Source: Cellulophaga sp. HaHa_2_95 (lineage in GTDB: Bacteria; Bacteroidota; Bacteroidia; Flavobacteriales; Flavobacteriaceae). Taken from it: a stretch of DNA of 64,000 nucleotides. The position numbers and the translations under genes are program-made. The DNA lies in NCBI RefSeq assembly GCF_019278565.1, contig NZ_CP058988.1, positions 1,116,001-1,180,000 on the forward strand, read 5' to 3'. The notes beneath the pieces are model-generated. The model was not told where the DNA came from. It did no database searches and worked only from the letters and a program-made list of their open reading frames with translations. Positions 27,890 to 36,012 of the stretch are shown here, in pieces; the stretch's first letter is position 1; each line of letters starts with the position of its first letter.

Positions 27890-28558
27890 TTATATAAGCC
27901 CTAGACTAGAGGCTACATAAACCAAATGCGTGGTGTTTGTCGCATTAAAATAATCTTTTAATTTACTGATGTTGGCTTCAATAGAGCGCACACTATTTGG
28001 AGAAATGTCTTGTTCTTTTAATAGTGCACTTATTTCATGTTGAGTATATCCTTTGGCCAAATATGCTAAGAGTTGCTGCTCATAGCCATCCAAAGCTAAA
28101 ACATTTTTCTGTTGCAATACGGCAGTAGCTATGGGGCAGGTATATTGTTCATGATTGGTGATGGCTTTAATACTTTTTTGAAGTTCACTAAGACCATTTA
28201 ATCCTTTACAGACATAGGCATCAATTTGTTGGTCGGAGAATAAGGTAGTGATGGTATGATGATCGTCTTCCACAGAAAAAACAATCACTTTTAAAGTAGG
28301 CTGTATGGCTTTTATGGCGGTAACAAGCTCTTGTCCGTTTTGGATGTTTTTCTTCGCCCTAGGATTTTCAAAAGACAAATCGGTAATCAGAAGATCATAA
28401 GGAGTCCCATCATTTAGTGCCTTTTTGAGTTTTAGAAGCGCGTCATCGCAATATTGAGAATGGCCAATTTGGGCATAGCCCATATTTTGGAGGGTAGTGG
28501 TAACCCCTAAGTTATTACTGTCAATATCTTCAGAAACAAAAATTCTATCCAATTGCAT
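27890..28558 (-). CDS. response regulator, LuxR/NarL-like
   Basis: About 222 residues. The receiver domain contains FVSEDIDSNN at the acidic pocket, LLITDLSFEN with the likely phospho-acceptor Asp, VFSVED and AYVCKG with the conserved Lys. The C-terminal part (LLAYLAKGYTQHEISALLKE) is a divergent helix-turn-helix of LuxR type. An ATG seven codons upstream (28579) would overlap the kinase gene; I prefer MQLDRIFVSED at 28558. It follows the histidine kinase at 28569 directly and is surely its partner. Confidence 0.87.
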   Translation of the reverse strand: MQLDRIFVSEDIDSNNLGVTTTLQNMGYAQIGHSQYCDDALLKLKKALNDGTPYDLLITDLSFENPRAKKNIQNGQELVTAIKAIQPTLKVIVFSVEDDHHTITTLFSDQQIDAYVCKGLNGLSELQKSIKAITNHEQYTCPIATAVLQQKNVLALDGYEQQLLAYLAKGYTQHEISALLKEQDISPNSVRSIEANISKLKDYFNATNTTHLVYVASSLGLI

Positions 28559-28568
28559 ATCCTTATTA

Positions 28569-30419
28569 TTAAATAGCAAACGTCAGGGTTACGGTAACCC
28601 CTTCCTTTGGTTTGGATTCGAAATTAATACTTCCTTTTATACTAGCTATGCGGTTTTCCACATTCTTAAGGCCATTTCCTGAAATTTTTTCATTTTTATC
28701 AAATCCTACCCCATTATCTACATACTTTATTAATATCTCTTTGGCATTTTTTACACAGGTAATTGCTACAAAAGTCGCTTCACTATGTTTTTTCATATTT
28801 ACGAGTAGTTCTTGCAATACTCTATAGAGTTCAATTTTTGTCTTAGGGGCTATATCATCCCAAAAACTCAAGGGTAATTCTTTGGTGATTAATTTTGTGC
28901 TGGCAGAACTGTAGGAATTCAGAAGTGCAAAAAATTCTTTTCCAAAATTTTTCCCAGTATCAATCGCCGTAAATTCTTTAGAAATATCTCTTACTCTTTG
29001 GTAAATACTATCTAGTCCATTTAAAATAAGAGCATTTTTAGTATCGGTAGGAGTAGGTGTGTCTTGTTGCACCTGCGTCATTAAATAGAAAATATCATTT
29101 CCTAATTCATCATGTAATTTTTTAGATAGGCGCAGCTCCGTTTTGTACGACATTTCTAGCTGCTCTTTTTGTTTTTGATGGTTTTTGTAATAGATCACAA
29201 AACCAATAACACCTAAAAGAAATACGGCAGCAGCCAGCGCCAAAATTTTTTGTTTTTCTTTGATTGCTACTTGCGTTAGCAACTTAAGATTTTCCTTCTC
29301 TAAGGCATCGTTATCATATTTCGTGGCCGCATAGATGGCGCGAATAGTTTGTCTAGATTTTTCTAGTTGGTTTTGTAGTTGAGAATAGGTAATTGCTTCG
29401 TTAGAAATAGCTTGGCGCAAATCTCTTTTTAAAGGCAGAATTAGATCTAGAGCTTCTAGACTAGCTACCGGATTGTTTAATTTTTCAGCGTACGTATAGG
29501 CTTGTTGCGCATACCGCAAAGCTTTAGCTTTTTTAGTATCAAAATAAAATTCGGCTAAATGAATGTAGCTAGAGAACAAGCCGCTAGCGGAATTCAAAGA
29601 AGTCCGGATTCTTAAAGATTCTAAAAGAAGGGTTTCACTTTCGGGGTTATTGGCATCTTCTAGCCATTTAAAATGGCCCATATTGCAAATAGCTCTAGAA
29701 AATTCAATGAGGTTCTTACCCGCTGTTTCTTGGGCAATGCTATCTAAAATATGAACGCTTGCGCTATATTCTTTTTTTTCGGCTAAGATATTAGCTCTGG
29801 TAATAGTAATGATATGAATACTAGAAGGTAAAATTTCTGCCTTTGGGTTATTTTTTAGGATGTTAAAAGCTTTTGTATTCCAACGGAGGGCCTCTTGGGG
29901 GTGTCCCAATTCTTTTTGAGCCACGGCAATGGCTTGGTAAAGTCCAATCGTAGATTCTAGCTCCTCAGTATTTTCTAAATATTTTAGTCCGTCAATGGCT
30001 GTGATCATTGCTCCCGTATAATCACCTAAGCTTTTTTGAATGTTTGCCATACCCAGTAGACGTTCTCCTGCAACGACGGTATCTTTTAAGGCTAAATTAT
30101 ATGTGTAAGACTTATCATAATAAAAATAGGAAGAATCTAACTGGTTTAATTTATCAAAATAATAAGCTTGGCGCCAATACGCATTGTCAATAGTACTGGT
30201 GTCAGACCTTGTTTTGGCCGCTTGTAATAATTTCTTTGAATATTGAATAGCATTGGCGTACTCCTTCTTTTTTGTAAAAGCAGCAATTTGTTTTTTGATG
30301 ATTTTTAGGGAATCGGGAGCTGATTGTTTTTTAATCATAGAAGAATCCGTAGCAAAAACGGAGTGTTGACTCACGAATAGAAGCAGATAAAAAAGGGATA
30401 CAATAAACTTGCAATTCAT
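28569..30419 (-). CDS. TPR-containing sensor histidine kinase (DesK/NarX-like)
   Basis: 616 residues. Signal peptide (MNCKFIVSLFYLLLFVSQHSVFA), a periplasmic array of tetratricopeptide-like helical repeats (about 40-360), one membrane helix near residues 385-405 (ILALAAAVFLLGVIGFVIYY), a short coiled coil, then a HisKA_3 dimerisation segment with phospho-acceptor His near residue 436 in SKKLHDELGND and a HATPase domain (ELLVNMKKHSEATFVAITCV, VDNGVGFD, GNGLKNVENRI). This domain order is typical of Bacteroidota two-component kinases. The partner response regulator is next downstream. An alternative ATG five codons earlier is less likely. Confidence 0.9.
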   Translation of the reverse strand: MNCKFIVSLFYLLLFVSQHSVFATDSSMIKKQSAPDSLKIIKKQIAAFTKKKEYANAIQYSKKLLQAAKTRSDTSTIDNAYWRQAYYFDKLNQLDSSYFYYDKSYTYNLALKDTVVAGERLLGMANIQKSLGDYTGAMITAIDGLKYLENTEELESTIGLYQAIAVAQKELGHPQEALRWNTKAFNILKNNPKAEILPSSIHIITITRANILAEKKEYSASVHILDSIAQETAGKNLIEFSRAICNMGHFKWLEDANNPESETLLLESLRIRTSLNSASGLFSSYIHLAEFYFDTKKAKALRYAQQAYTYAEKLNNPVASLEALDLILPLKRDLRQAISNEAITYSQLQNQLEKSRQTIRAIYAATKYDNDALEKENLKLLTQVAIKEKQKILALAAAVFLLGVIGFVIYYKNHQKQKEQLEMSYKTELRLSKKLHDELGNDIFYLMTQVQQDTPTPTDTKNALILNGLDSIYQRVRDISKEFTAIDTGKNFGKEFFALLNSYSSASTKLITKELPLSFWDDIAPKTKIELYRVLQELLVNMKKHSEATFVAITCVKNAKEILIKYVDNGVGFDKNEKISGNGLKNVENRIASIKGSINFESKPKEGVTVTLTFAI

Positions 30420-30648
30420 CTTTCGAAAATACAAAAAGTGTTTGCATAATGGGGCTCTTTTTAATTAGGAAATAAATAATTGTACTTCTTACATTTCTCT
30501 GTGTTCTTAAATGTACTATTTTTTTAGTAGTAGGTATACTAAGCTGGTTCTGTTTTCGTTTTTTTTCTGAATGGGTTGGCGAGTATTTTCTGTCCATTGT
30601 TTTACATAAACCTAGAAACAACCAAAACAAATAATAAGTACATCAATT

Positions 30649-31413
30649 ATGAGAAAAACAAATTACATTTTAGGCCTTTTTTGAGCATCAATTTTAGCGG
30701 TAAGTTGTTCCGATGATTCTGTCAGTCAAGAGTTTGAGGAAGCCAATGGCGATGTGGTACAAAAGTTAATTAAAACAGTAAGCCTAAATTCTAGTGAAAA
30801 TATGGAAGATGAGAGAATGCTCGAATTTTCTTATACGGCAGACGGCACTTTAAGTAGTGTATCTAATGGTGAAGGTTCTAGAGACTTTCTTTACGATGGT
30901 GATGAATTGGTAAATGTTACTGGCGAAGAAGATGTTAATTTATCTATTGAAGAGCTGTATGAATCTCCTTATGATGCTTTTGAAACTGGGAATGTATTAG
31001 AATATGATGCCAACGGAAATCCTAAAATCATTGAATTTTTTGAAGAGGATTATGATTGGGAGACCGATTCGTACCTTTCTTATGTGTATACTGCTGAGGT
31101 AACCTATGATGAGGCTCAAAATCCTTTCTTCTATACTTTAGAAGCTGGTGGTATAATTGATGTGTTGGATGGTATTCAATTAAATTTTAGCATGAGTCCT
31201 CAGTCTTCTGAGATTATAAAAGCAAGAATGCTTTTTCCTGTAAATAATCCATCTAAGATTGTATATAAAAATGAAGACGGAGAAGTAAAATATACAATAA
31301 CGGCCAATTATGTGTATGATGCAGATAACTATGCAACTTCAGGAGTTATTTCTTCATCATCATATGGAGAGGCTGATGCTTCTTATGCTGTTCAGTTTAC
31401 ATATGTTGAGTAG
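30649..31413 (+). pseudogene. lipoprotein gene interrupted by an in-frame TGA in its signal peptide
   Basis: The ATG at 30649 opens a textbook lipoprotein signal, MRKTNYILGLF, then TGA at 30682-30684, then ASILAVSC with a lipobox and SDDSVSQEFEE. The frame is otherwise open to the stop at 31413 (about 254 codons). The body has YD-like beta segments (LEFSYTADGTLSSVSNGEG, VLEYDANGNPKIIEFF, YVYTAEVTYDEAQNPF). One base change (TTA or TCA to TGA) explains the break. A GTG at 30754 could restart translation, but the product would lack an export signal. It could also be a sequencing error. A terminator follows. Confidence 0.7.
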
Positions 31414-31436
31414 TTTTAGCAAAAAGAAAGAGTATA

Positions 31437-31477
31437 AAAAAAAGAGCTGTATGATTTTGTCATGCAGCTCTTTTTTT
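31437..31477 (+). terminator. rho-independent terminator after the interrupted lipoprotein gene
   Basis: AAGAGCTGTATGA / TCATGCAGCTCTT stem with one G-T pair, TTTTG loop and a run of seven T. Confidence 0.9.
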
Positions 31478-31489
31478 ATGGAAAATATA

Positions 31490-31518
31490 GAAGCAGGATG
31501 AACTACTTTCAAGTTCAT
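31490..31518. terminator. second hairpin, possible terminator for the minus-strand small lipoprotein
   Basis: Perfect 11-bp or longer stem around AGCAGGATGAACT and AGTTCATCCTGCT with a short loop. It lies between two converging genes. T runs on either side are weak, so the direction is uncertain. Confidence 0.6.
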
Positions 31519-31563
31519 CCTGCTTTCTTAGTTGGTTTATTATGTCCTAATTAGGGATACTGA

Positions 31564-31740
31564 TTAATTATCACCATCCTCTTCTTCTGCATCAGGGTCT
31601 TTTACAATAACCCCATCATCACCTTCTGTGGCGTTGAGGTTTTCATAGACTGTATCTTGGTCTGCAGTAGTTGTAGCATCGCAAGAAATTAAAGATAGGT
31701 TTGCACTTAGTATTACGATTAAAAAAATTATTTTTTTCAT
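31564..31740 (-). CDS. small acidic lipoprotein (58 residues)
   Basis: Reading leftward from ATG 31740: MKKIIFLIVILSANLSLISC is a complete lipoprotein signal with lipobox LISC, and the mature part is only about 39 residues, very acidic (VKDPDAEEEDGDN at the end) and otherwise Thr/Asp-rich. The length is below usual gene-calling limits, but the signal peptide makes it credible. Function unknown. It converges with the interrupted lipoprotein gene, with two hairpins between. Confidence 0.6.
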   Translation of the reverse strand: MKKIIFLIVILSANLSLISCDATTTADQDTVYENLNATEGDDGVIVKDPDAEEEDGDN

Positions 31741-32096
31741 TTTATGAGTTTTAAAAATTTGACATACGGGTGGCTGTTCGGAGTATTCCGAATGTTATTT
31801 GCACCACATTGTAAAAGGTGTTGGGAGTACTCCTCTTTTATTGGTTGGGAAGTGAAAAACACCTGTCGAAACTTTTAGTTACTTCCCAATAAACTATTGG
31901 TTTGTTCTAGGTGTTTTCCTAATGATGAAAGGGCGGTTATCATGAATAGCCTCTCAATCACAAGGCAAAGTAAGGGCTTAGGTTTTCTACGGAATGGAGA
32001 GAGGATGGAAAGTGTATGGAAAAGAATTTCCAGCAGGTTTTTTCCATATAATTTCCAAAAATGTAGTAGTTTTAGGGTACAACCAGACCAACCAAA
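31741..32096. other. gene-poor leader with dyads and a candidate pseudoknot
   Basis: No convincing gene. Two near-palindromes share the core GGAGTAYTCC (31780-31789 and 31824-31833). Beyond them, TTGGGAAGT (31845-31853) can pair with ACTTCCCAA (31881-31889), and AAAACACCT (31856-31864) with AGGTGTTTT (31909-31917), in an interleaved order. Either a regulatory leader for the gene at 32097, an unrecognised small RNA, or chance. A 71-codon open frame at 31897-32112 runs into the next gene and has no supporting signal. Confidence 0.4.
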
Positions 32097-32837
32097 ATGT
32101 CCAAAAAATTAATAACCCTTGTATTTAAAAAAGTAGAGGTAGACTCATGCTCTTCAGTTAAAACTAGGATGGCCCAGTATCTCTCAAACGAACTTGATAA
32201 AGTCAATAAATTTCAAATTAGTGAAAGAACTCTTCGCGATTACTATACAAGATTTGTAGAAAAAGATGAGAAAAATCTTGAGCCTATCAAACCTCAAGTA
32301 ATTGAATATTTATGTAACTATTTAGGTTATAAAAATTATGCGGAATTTGTTACGGCTCATCCGTCAGAACTTGAAGAGCCAAAGGTTATAGAAGAACCCG
32401 TTATAATGAAAGTCTCAGAACCAGAAATACAGGGACGACTAAAAGGTACTTCAGTTGGTTTTTTTAATCAGGGGAGTAGCAAAATTGTTTCGTTGCTATC
32501 GGTTGTTGTGATAAGTGCATTAACCTATTTCGGTTTTGTAAAGGAAGAGCAGAATTGTATGGTATGGCAAGAAGATCATTATGAGAAATCGGCATGTACA
32601 GGAGTAGCCCATGAGGAGCCATATCAGGAATTAGTATTTCTTAATTTTAGAAAAATAAATGATCTTCAAGAGGTAAAAAGCAGGCGTGAGAAACACCAAG
32701 AACTTTGGTATGTTAAAAAAGGAGGAGAAGTAGAATTCTTTACCTACTATCATGCACATCCTATTTATCATAAAGGGTTGCATAAAGTAACAGACTACAT
32801 GTATAAAACCCATGTTTTAGATAAGTTGAAGGAGTAA
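32097..32837 (+). CDS. single-pass membrane protein of unknown function with an N-terminal helical domain
   Basis: 246 residues. The first 85 residues are helical (SSVKTRMAQYLSNELDKV, ISERTLRDYYTRFVEKDE, YLCNYLGYKNYAEFV), resembling the DNA-binding-like N-terminal module of some flavobacterial membrane regulators. A proline/glutamate linker follows, then one membrane helix near residues 128-147 (IVSLLSVVVISALTYFGFVK) and an extracytoplasmic domain of about 95 residues with two Cys (NCMVWQEDHYEKSACTG) and a His-rich patch (YYHAHPIYHKGLHK). It may be a one-component sensor, which is inference. The ATG is preceded by an A-rich stretch. Confidence 0.6.
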   Translation: MSKKLITLVFKKVEVDSCSSVKTRMAQYLSNELDKVNKFQISERTLRDYYTRFVEKDEKNLEPIKPQVIEYLCNYLGYKNYAEFVTAHPSELEEPKVIEEPVIMKVSEPEIQGRLKGTSVGFFNQGSSKIVSLLSVVVISALTYFGFVKEEQNCMVWQEDHYEKSACTGVAHEEPYQELVFLNFRKINDLQEVKSRREKHQELWYVKKGGEVEFFTYYHAHPIYHKGLHKVTDYMYKTHVLDKLKE

Positions 32838-32863
32838 AAGTAGTTAGGCGTTCCACGAAGATT

Positions 32864-33259
32864 TCACTCGTAAAGCCAATAGGCTACGCCGCCATGATGA
32901 GAGCAAGCGCCTCTGCCTGTAGCTGTAGAAGAAGTACCATCATTACAAATAGCACCTACTCTAATCGTTGTAGTCGCTGCCTTTTTATAGGGTTTGGTTG
33001 TAACGGGTTGGGAGATTCCTAATTCGGTTTCTATACTTTTACGAGAAGCCTTAGAGCGGTAGGTGGTGGGGACTTCAGGAGTCGTATACGTTTTGTTGGA
33101 GTAAACTTCTGTAGGTACTGTACGTTGTTCCTCAATAGGACCTTGCTTTTGACTGTAGACGAGCAAACCTAAAACGGCTAGCGCAATACTAATCTTAGGG
33201 TATTTTCTAACAATACCAATCACAATGCCTAGAAATAAAAGTTTAAGAATCCATTCCAT
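32864..33259 (-). CDS. DUF3761-type small membrane protein
   Basis: 131 residues. Two hydrophobic segments near the N-terminus (ILKLLFLGIVIGIVRKY; ISIALAVLGLLVYSQ), a Thr/Pro-rich linker, and a C-terminal DUF3761 motif (ICNDGTSSTATGRGACSHHG, then GVAYWL) in which the two Cys and two His are conserved. The motif is usual at the end of small exported proteins from many bacteria; the role is unknown. It is the last ordinary gene before the accessory island. Confidence 0.72.
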   Translation of the reverse strand: MEWILKLLFLGIVIGIVRKYPKISIALAVLGLLVYSQKQGPIEEQRTVPTEVYSNKTYTTPEVPTTYRSKASRKSIETELGISQPVTTKPYKKAATTTIRVGAICNDGTSSTATGRGACSHHGGVAYWLYE

Positions 33260-33305
33260 GTGCTGGTAGCGGTGTTAGAAAAGCTTGGTGCTTCAAAGTT
33301 TCTAA

Positions 33306-33350
33306 CAAACATAAAATCATAAAACAAAATAACCTTGCGGTTTTCCGCAG
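33306..33350. repeat. A-rich 24-mer plus hairpin, shared with island positions near 35.9 and 55.8 kb
   Basis: CAAACATAAAATCATAAAAC at 33306-33325 (24-nt unit to 33329) recurs with one change at 35899-35922. It is followed by TGCGGTTTTCCGCAG (33336-33350), a small hairpin with a near-identical copy at 55793-55807. Confidence 0.5.
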
Positions 33351-33430
33351 GGCATAAAAATTAGATGATTATATAGCGCTATTTAACTAGAATAGCTATT
33401 GAAATTTTGTCTAGGGAATTAATAATTCAA

Positions 33431-33470
33431 CGGATCGCCGCGCTACATTATGTTACGCTCGGAATGACAG
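33431..33470 (+). repeat. interspersed palindrome-like repeat unit 1 (inverted relative to units 2 and 3)
   Basis: GGATCGCCGCGCTACATTAT followed by ACGCTCGGAATGACAG resembles the GATTGC...CGCAATGAC intergenic repeats scattered in many genomes. It is oriented opposite to units 2 and 3. Confidence 0.5.
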
Positions 33471-33478
33471 TTGTGTTC

Positions 33479-33511
33479 GTCATTGCGAGGCATTTTTGCC
33501 GAAGCAATCTG
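33479..33511 (-). repeat. palindrome-like repeat unit 2, overlapping the GIY-YIG stop codon
   Basis: GTCATTGCGAGG ... CCGAAGCAATCTG. Read on the minus strand it encodes the last nine residues (DCFGKNASQ) and the TGA stop of the GIY-YIG gene. Confidence 0.65.
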
Positions 33512-33797
33512 TTGCTTGTTTGGTGAGATCTTCCCAATCAGGATTTTCCATTTCTATCAGGGCTATTTTTTTTGCTCTACTGCCGGCTTTTAATTGTTTC
33601 TCTCTAGCAATGGCATCACCTATATTTTGAAAGACTTCATAGTACACCAATTTGTTTGTGTTATATCGCGCTGAAAAGGACTTTGGATAAAACTTTGTTT
33701 TATGCCTTTCTATACGCTGTAGCAAATTACTAGTCACTCCAACATAAAGTGTGGTATTGTTTTTATTAGCAAGAATGTATACAAATCTTGGTTTCAT
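33480..33797 (-). CDS. GIY-YIG family endonuclease (small, UvrC-N-like)
   Basis: 105 residues. VYILANKNNTTLYVGVTSNL carries the YIL/YVG pair that defines the GIY-YIG fold, followed by the catalytic Arg helix (LLQRIERHK) and the conserved Glu region (LVYYEVFQNIGDAIAREKQL). Small stand-alone proteins of this type occur in many copies in flavobacterial genomes and their biological role is unsettled. The coding sequence is bracketed by two copies of the GTCATTGCGA...GAAGCAATCTG repeat, one overlapping the stop and one 3 bp upstream of the ATG, so gene and repeats look like one small unit. A fragment of a related gene lies at 35.7 kb. Confidence 0.88.
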   Translation of the reverse strand: MKPRFVYILANKNNTTLYVGVTSNLLQRIERHKTKFYPKSFSARYNTNKLVYYEVFQNIGDAIAREKQLKAGSRAKKIALIEMENPDWEDLTKQATDCFGKNASQ

Positions 33798-33800
33798 AAG

Positions 33801-33845
33801 GTCATTGCGAAGAGGGACGACACGGCAATTTACGGAAGCAATCTG
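33801..33845 (-). repeat. palindrome-like repeat unit 3, directly upstream of the GIY-YIG start
   Basis: GTCATTGCGAAGAGG ... ACGGAAGCAATCTG in the same orientation as unit 2, ending 3 bp before the ATG of the nuclease gene. Confidence 0.65.
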
Positions 33846-33920
33846 CCTAATTCATGTTCTTAACTAACAGCTTGTTTAGCTCCACTGCACTGTATAGTGT
33901 TATATTTAAAACTACTCAGT

Positions 33921-34937
33921 CTAATTGTAATATTCAATAGTTCTATTATATTCTTCTACAGCTTCGCCTGTTGTACTACTGATTACTTTTTTACTAATCC
34001 AATTGCCTTGTTGGTCAAATGTATAACTGAACTTAATTTTTGGACCCAATTCAGAAACCCTTTCTATTGGATTGTTTTTATCATCAAAACTCCAAGAAGT
34101 ATTTTTAGTTTCTCCGTCATAGTATGTAATATTTTGTGATTTTAAAATACCACTGGGTTCATACTTGAAAACTTTAGTTTCATATTTGCTTTTAAGTACA
34201 ATTTCTTCTAGCTTACAATGTAAATAGGTATAAATATTGCCTCCCTCTGTTGGCTCTTTTAGAATCGTTTTAGCTCCGTCGTAGTTGTATTCTATAGTCT
34301 TAGTCTTCATTGTACTTGATGCTTTACGAGACCAATAAGATTCTTGAAGTACTGCTTTTAAAATTTTATTATTTTCATAAAAAATAGAAAAGACTTCATA
34401 TGGCTCTTTTTTATTTGCAATGGTAGTATCTGTAGAATGCATGTATTTTTTATAATTAGCTAGCGTTCCATTTTCATTATACGTGTAAACATGTTTTTTG
34501 GTATCAATGTTTCCGATTACCATCTTGCGTTTAGATTCAATTTCAAAAATGGTGTCGTAAGATGTTAAGCTTTTAATAGTTCCATTTTCAAACTCGTATA
34601 TATAACGTGAAATAATACCGTCACTTTTGAGTTTTACATCTTTGGCAATTGTGAGTCCCCCATTTTTACTTTCATAAGGTCCGTCTATAATATCTAATGT
34701 TAAATACCCTTTTTCATTAAATTCCAAATAATTTAAAGATTCATCTTCTCCTGAATAATGAGATAGTTCTTTAATGCTTTTCACTTTTCCTTTTAGTTGG
34801 TATTCATTTAAATCAGGACTAGCATCTGTGATACTTGGAGGGTAAATATGGCAATAAGAATTGTTGTTATTACTTTGAGATCTAATAATACAACTAGTGA
34901 GTATAAGAATGATAACAGGTAAGTAGCTAATTTTCAT
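33921..34937 (-). CDS. lipoprotein with YD-like repeats, unknown function
   Basis: 338 residues. Signal peptide MKISYLPVIILILTSC with lipobox ILTSC. The mature protein is a series of beta hairpins with the pattern Y-x-Y/F-x-x-x-G (LEFNEKGYLTLD, YTYNENGTLANYKKYMH, FKYEPSGILKSQNITYYD, YTFDQQGNWISKKV), similar to short RHS/YD-repeat proteins of Bacteroidota. Probably on the cell surface or periplasmic side of the outer membrane. No enzymatic motif. It is unrelated to its neighbours and sits in the segment between the two A-rich repeats. Confidence 0.6.
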   Translation of the reverse strand: MKISYLPVIILILTSCIIRSQSNNNNSYCHIYPPSITDASPDLNEYQLKGKVKSIKELSHYSGEDESLNYLEFNEKGYLTLDIIDGPYESKNGGLTIAKDVKLKSDGIISRYIYEFENGTIKSLTSYDTIFEIESKRKMVIGNIDTKKHVYTYNENGTLANYKKYMHSTDTTIANKKEPYEVFSIFYENNKILKAVLQESYWSRKASSTMKTKTIEYNYDGAKTILKEPTEGGNIYTYLHCKLEEIVLKSKYETKVFKYEPSGILKSQNITYYDGETKNTSWSFDDKNNPIERVSELGPKIKFSYTFDQQGNWISKKVISSTTGEAVEEYNRTIEYYN

Positions 34938-34983
34938 TGAAATATAAATTATATTGCAATAGTATAGAATTTAATTCATAGCT

Positions 34984-35424
34984 TCATATATTTTGTATGT
35001 ACTTTATTCTAATATCTTTAAAAAGTTTAAGAATTTCAGTTAGTACCGCCTCAAGTTCGGCTTCTGTTTTGTATTTTGGAAGATTAAAATTTTCTCGAAA
35101 GCCAGGATGTAACTTTTCTGAAATAAAATCAAATCTATGGTAAAGTATCCAATCCTCATTACGGATTACATATAGACTAGGTTCAACAAGACCGTCATTT
35201 ATAACTAATCCTAGATTTAGTTCAAATGCTTCATATTCATATTTTAAGGTAAAGAATTTGTCTTTTGATACATATGAGAAATTTTCATCCAATTTTTTTA
35301 GAATAGCGAGATACCGCTTTGTGTTCCTACCACGGAGTCTATTTTCATAATCATTATGATCCAGACAGATTTCTTTATATCTACTAACAAAGTTTATCTT
35401 ATTTAAGATTAAATTTATATCCAA
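34984..35424 (-). CDS. hypothetical protein
   Basis: 146 residues, no signal peptide or membrane helix, charged and aromatic-rich (FKDIRIKYIQNI at the end; SRYKEICLDHNDYENRLRGR near the start). I do not recognise the family. The even amino-acid mix and the proper stop suggest a real gene; the next gene downstream is the lipoprotein at 33921, 46 bp on. Predicted cytoplasmic; it could be an immunity-type or accessory protein, but nothing in the sequence supports a choice. Confidence 0.5.
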   Translation of the reverse strand: MDINLILNKINFVSRYKEICLDHNDYENRLRGRNTKRYLAILKKLDENFSYVSKDKFFTLKYEYEAFELNLGLVINDGLVEPSLYVIRNEDWILYHRFDFISEKLHPGFRENFNLPKYKTEAELEAVLTEILKLFKDIRIKYIQNI

Positions 35425-35498
35425 TTTGCAAGCCTTTTCATTTATATGATCTGATACTACAATTTTCCTGAAGACTATAGATGATAGCGCTAATTTTA

Positions 35499-35840
35499 TT
35501 ATCCCGTCATACCTTCTATAAAAACCTGTACAAACTCTTTCATTTTAGATAAAATGCGTTCACCTATTTCACGTGCTTTTAAAATACTTGGTCTATTGTC
35601 TAAGCATTTAAAAACGTCATCTTTGATAGGTTCTTGTCCGTTATAGATATACGTGTCAATTAAGGCTTTAAACTGTGCTTTATCTAAATTCTCTTCGTCA
35701 CAAAGTTTACCCAGTGCTAGTACTTTTTGCTCTTGCCAATCAGGATTTTCTTTTTCTATCAATGCTATTTTTTTGGCTCTACTTCCTGCTTTTAATTGTT
35801 TCACTGTAGCAATTGCGGTAACATCATGTAATCGTGTTTT
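35499..35840 (-). pseudogene. chimeric remnant: GIY-YIG tail joined to the C-terminus of an HsdR-type protein
   Basis: The open frame runs leftward from a stop near 35840 to 35499. It begins with codons for AIATVKQLKAGSRAKKIALI, nearly identical to the C-terminal part of the GIY-YIG protein at 33.5 kb. It then continues as KLCDEENLDKAQFKALIDTY and ends ILSKMKEFVQVFIEGMTG, which looks like the extreme C-terminus of type I restriction R subunits of another subfamily. The GTG at 35804 would begin inside the GIY-YIG part. Neither half is a complete domain, so this is most likely the scar of a rearrangement inside a restriction locus. The HsdR match is from memory. Confidence 0.55.
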
Positions 35841-35898
35841 TTAGGTGTAAAATAAGTCAAAGGAATTAAAATAAATAAGGTTTGTTTTTGGTGTACGG

Positions 35899-35922
35899 CA
35901 AACATAAAATTATAAAACAAAA
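35899..35922. repeat. A-rich 24-mer, second copy
   Basis: Differs at one position from the 24-mer at 33306-33329. The two copies enclose 33330-35898 (GIY-YIG, lipoprotein, hypothetical gene and chimeric remnant). Confidence 0.5.
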
Positions 35923-36012
35923 AAAAGCTTTTGGAAAACTGCACTGTCATGTAAAGGCTTTTAAAGATATTTGGTTCTTTTCAAAGAAATATTAGACATT
36001 TTATTTTCGATT

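Noticed and set aside
30331..30630. 99-residue minus-strand frame upstream of the histidine kinase
   Set aside because: Overlaps the kinase signal peptide; basic, low-complexity product with no signal or domain.
31897..32112. 71-residue plus-strand frame in the leader before 32097
   Set aside because: Runs into the next gene out of frame and has no supporting features; the leader looks structured rather than coding.
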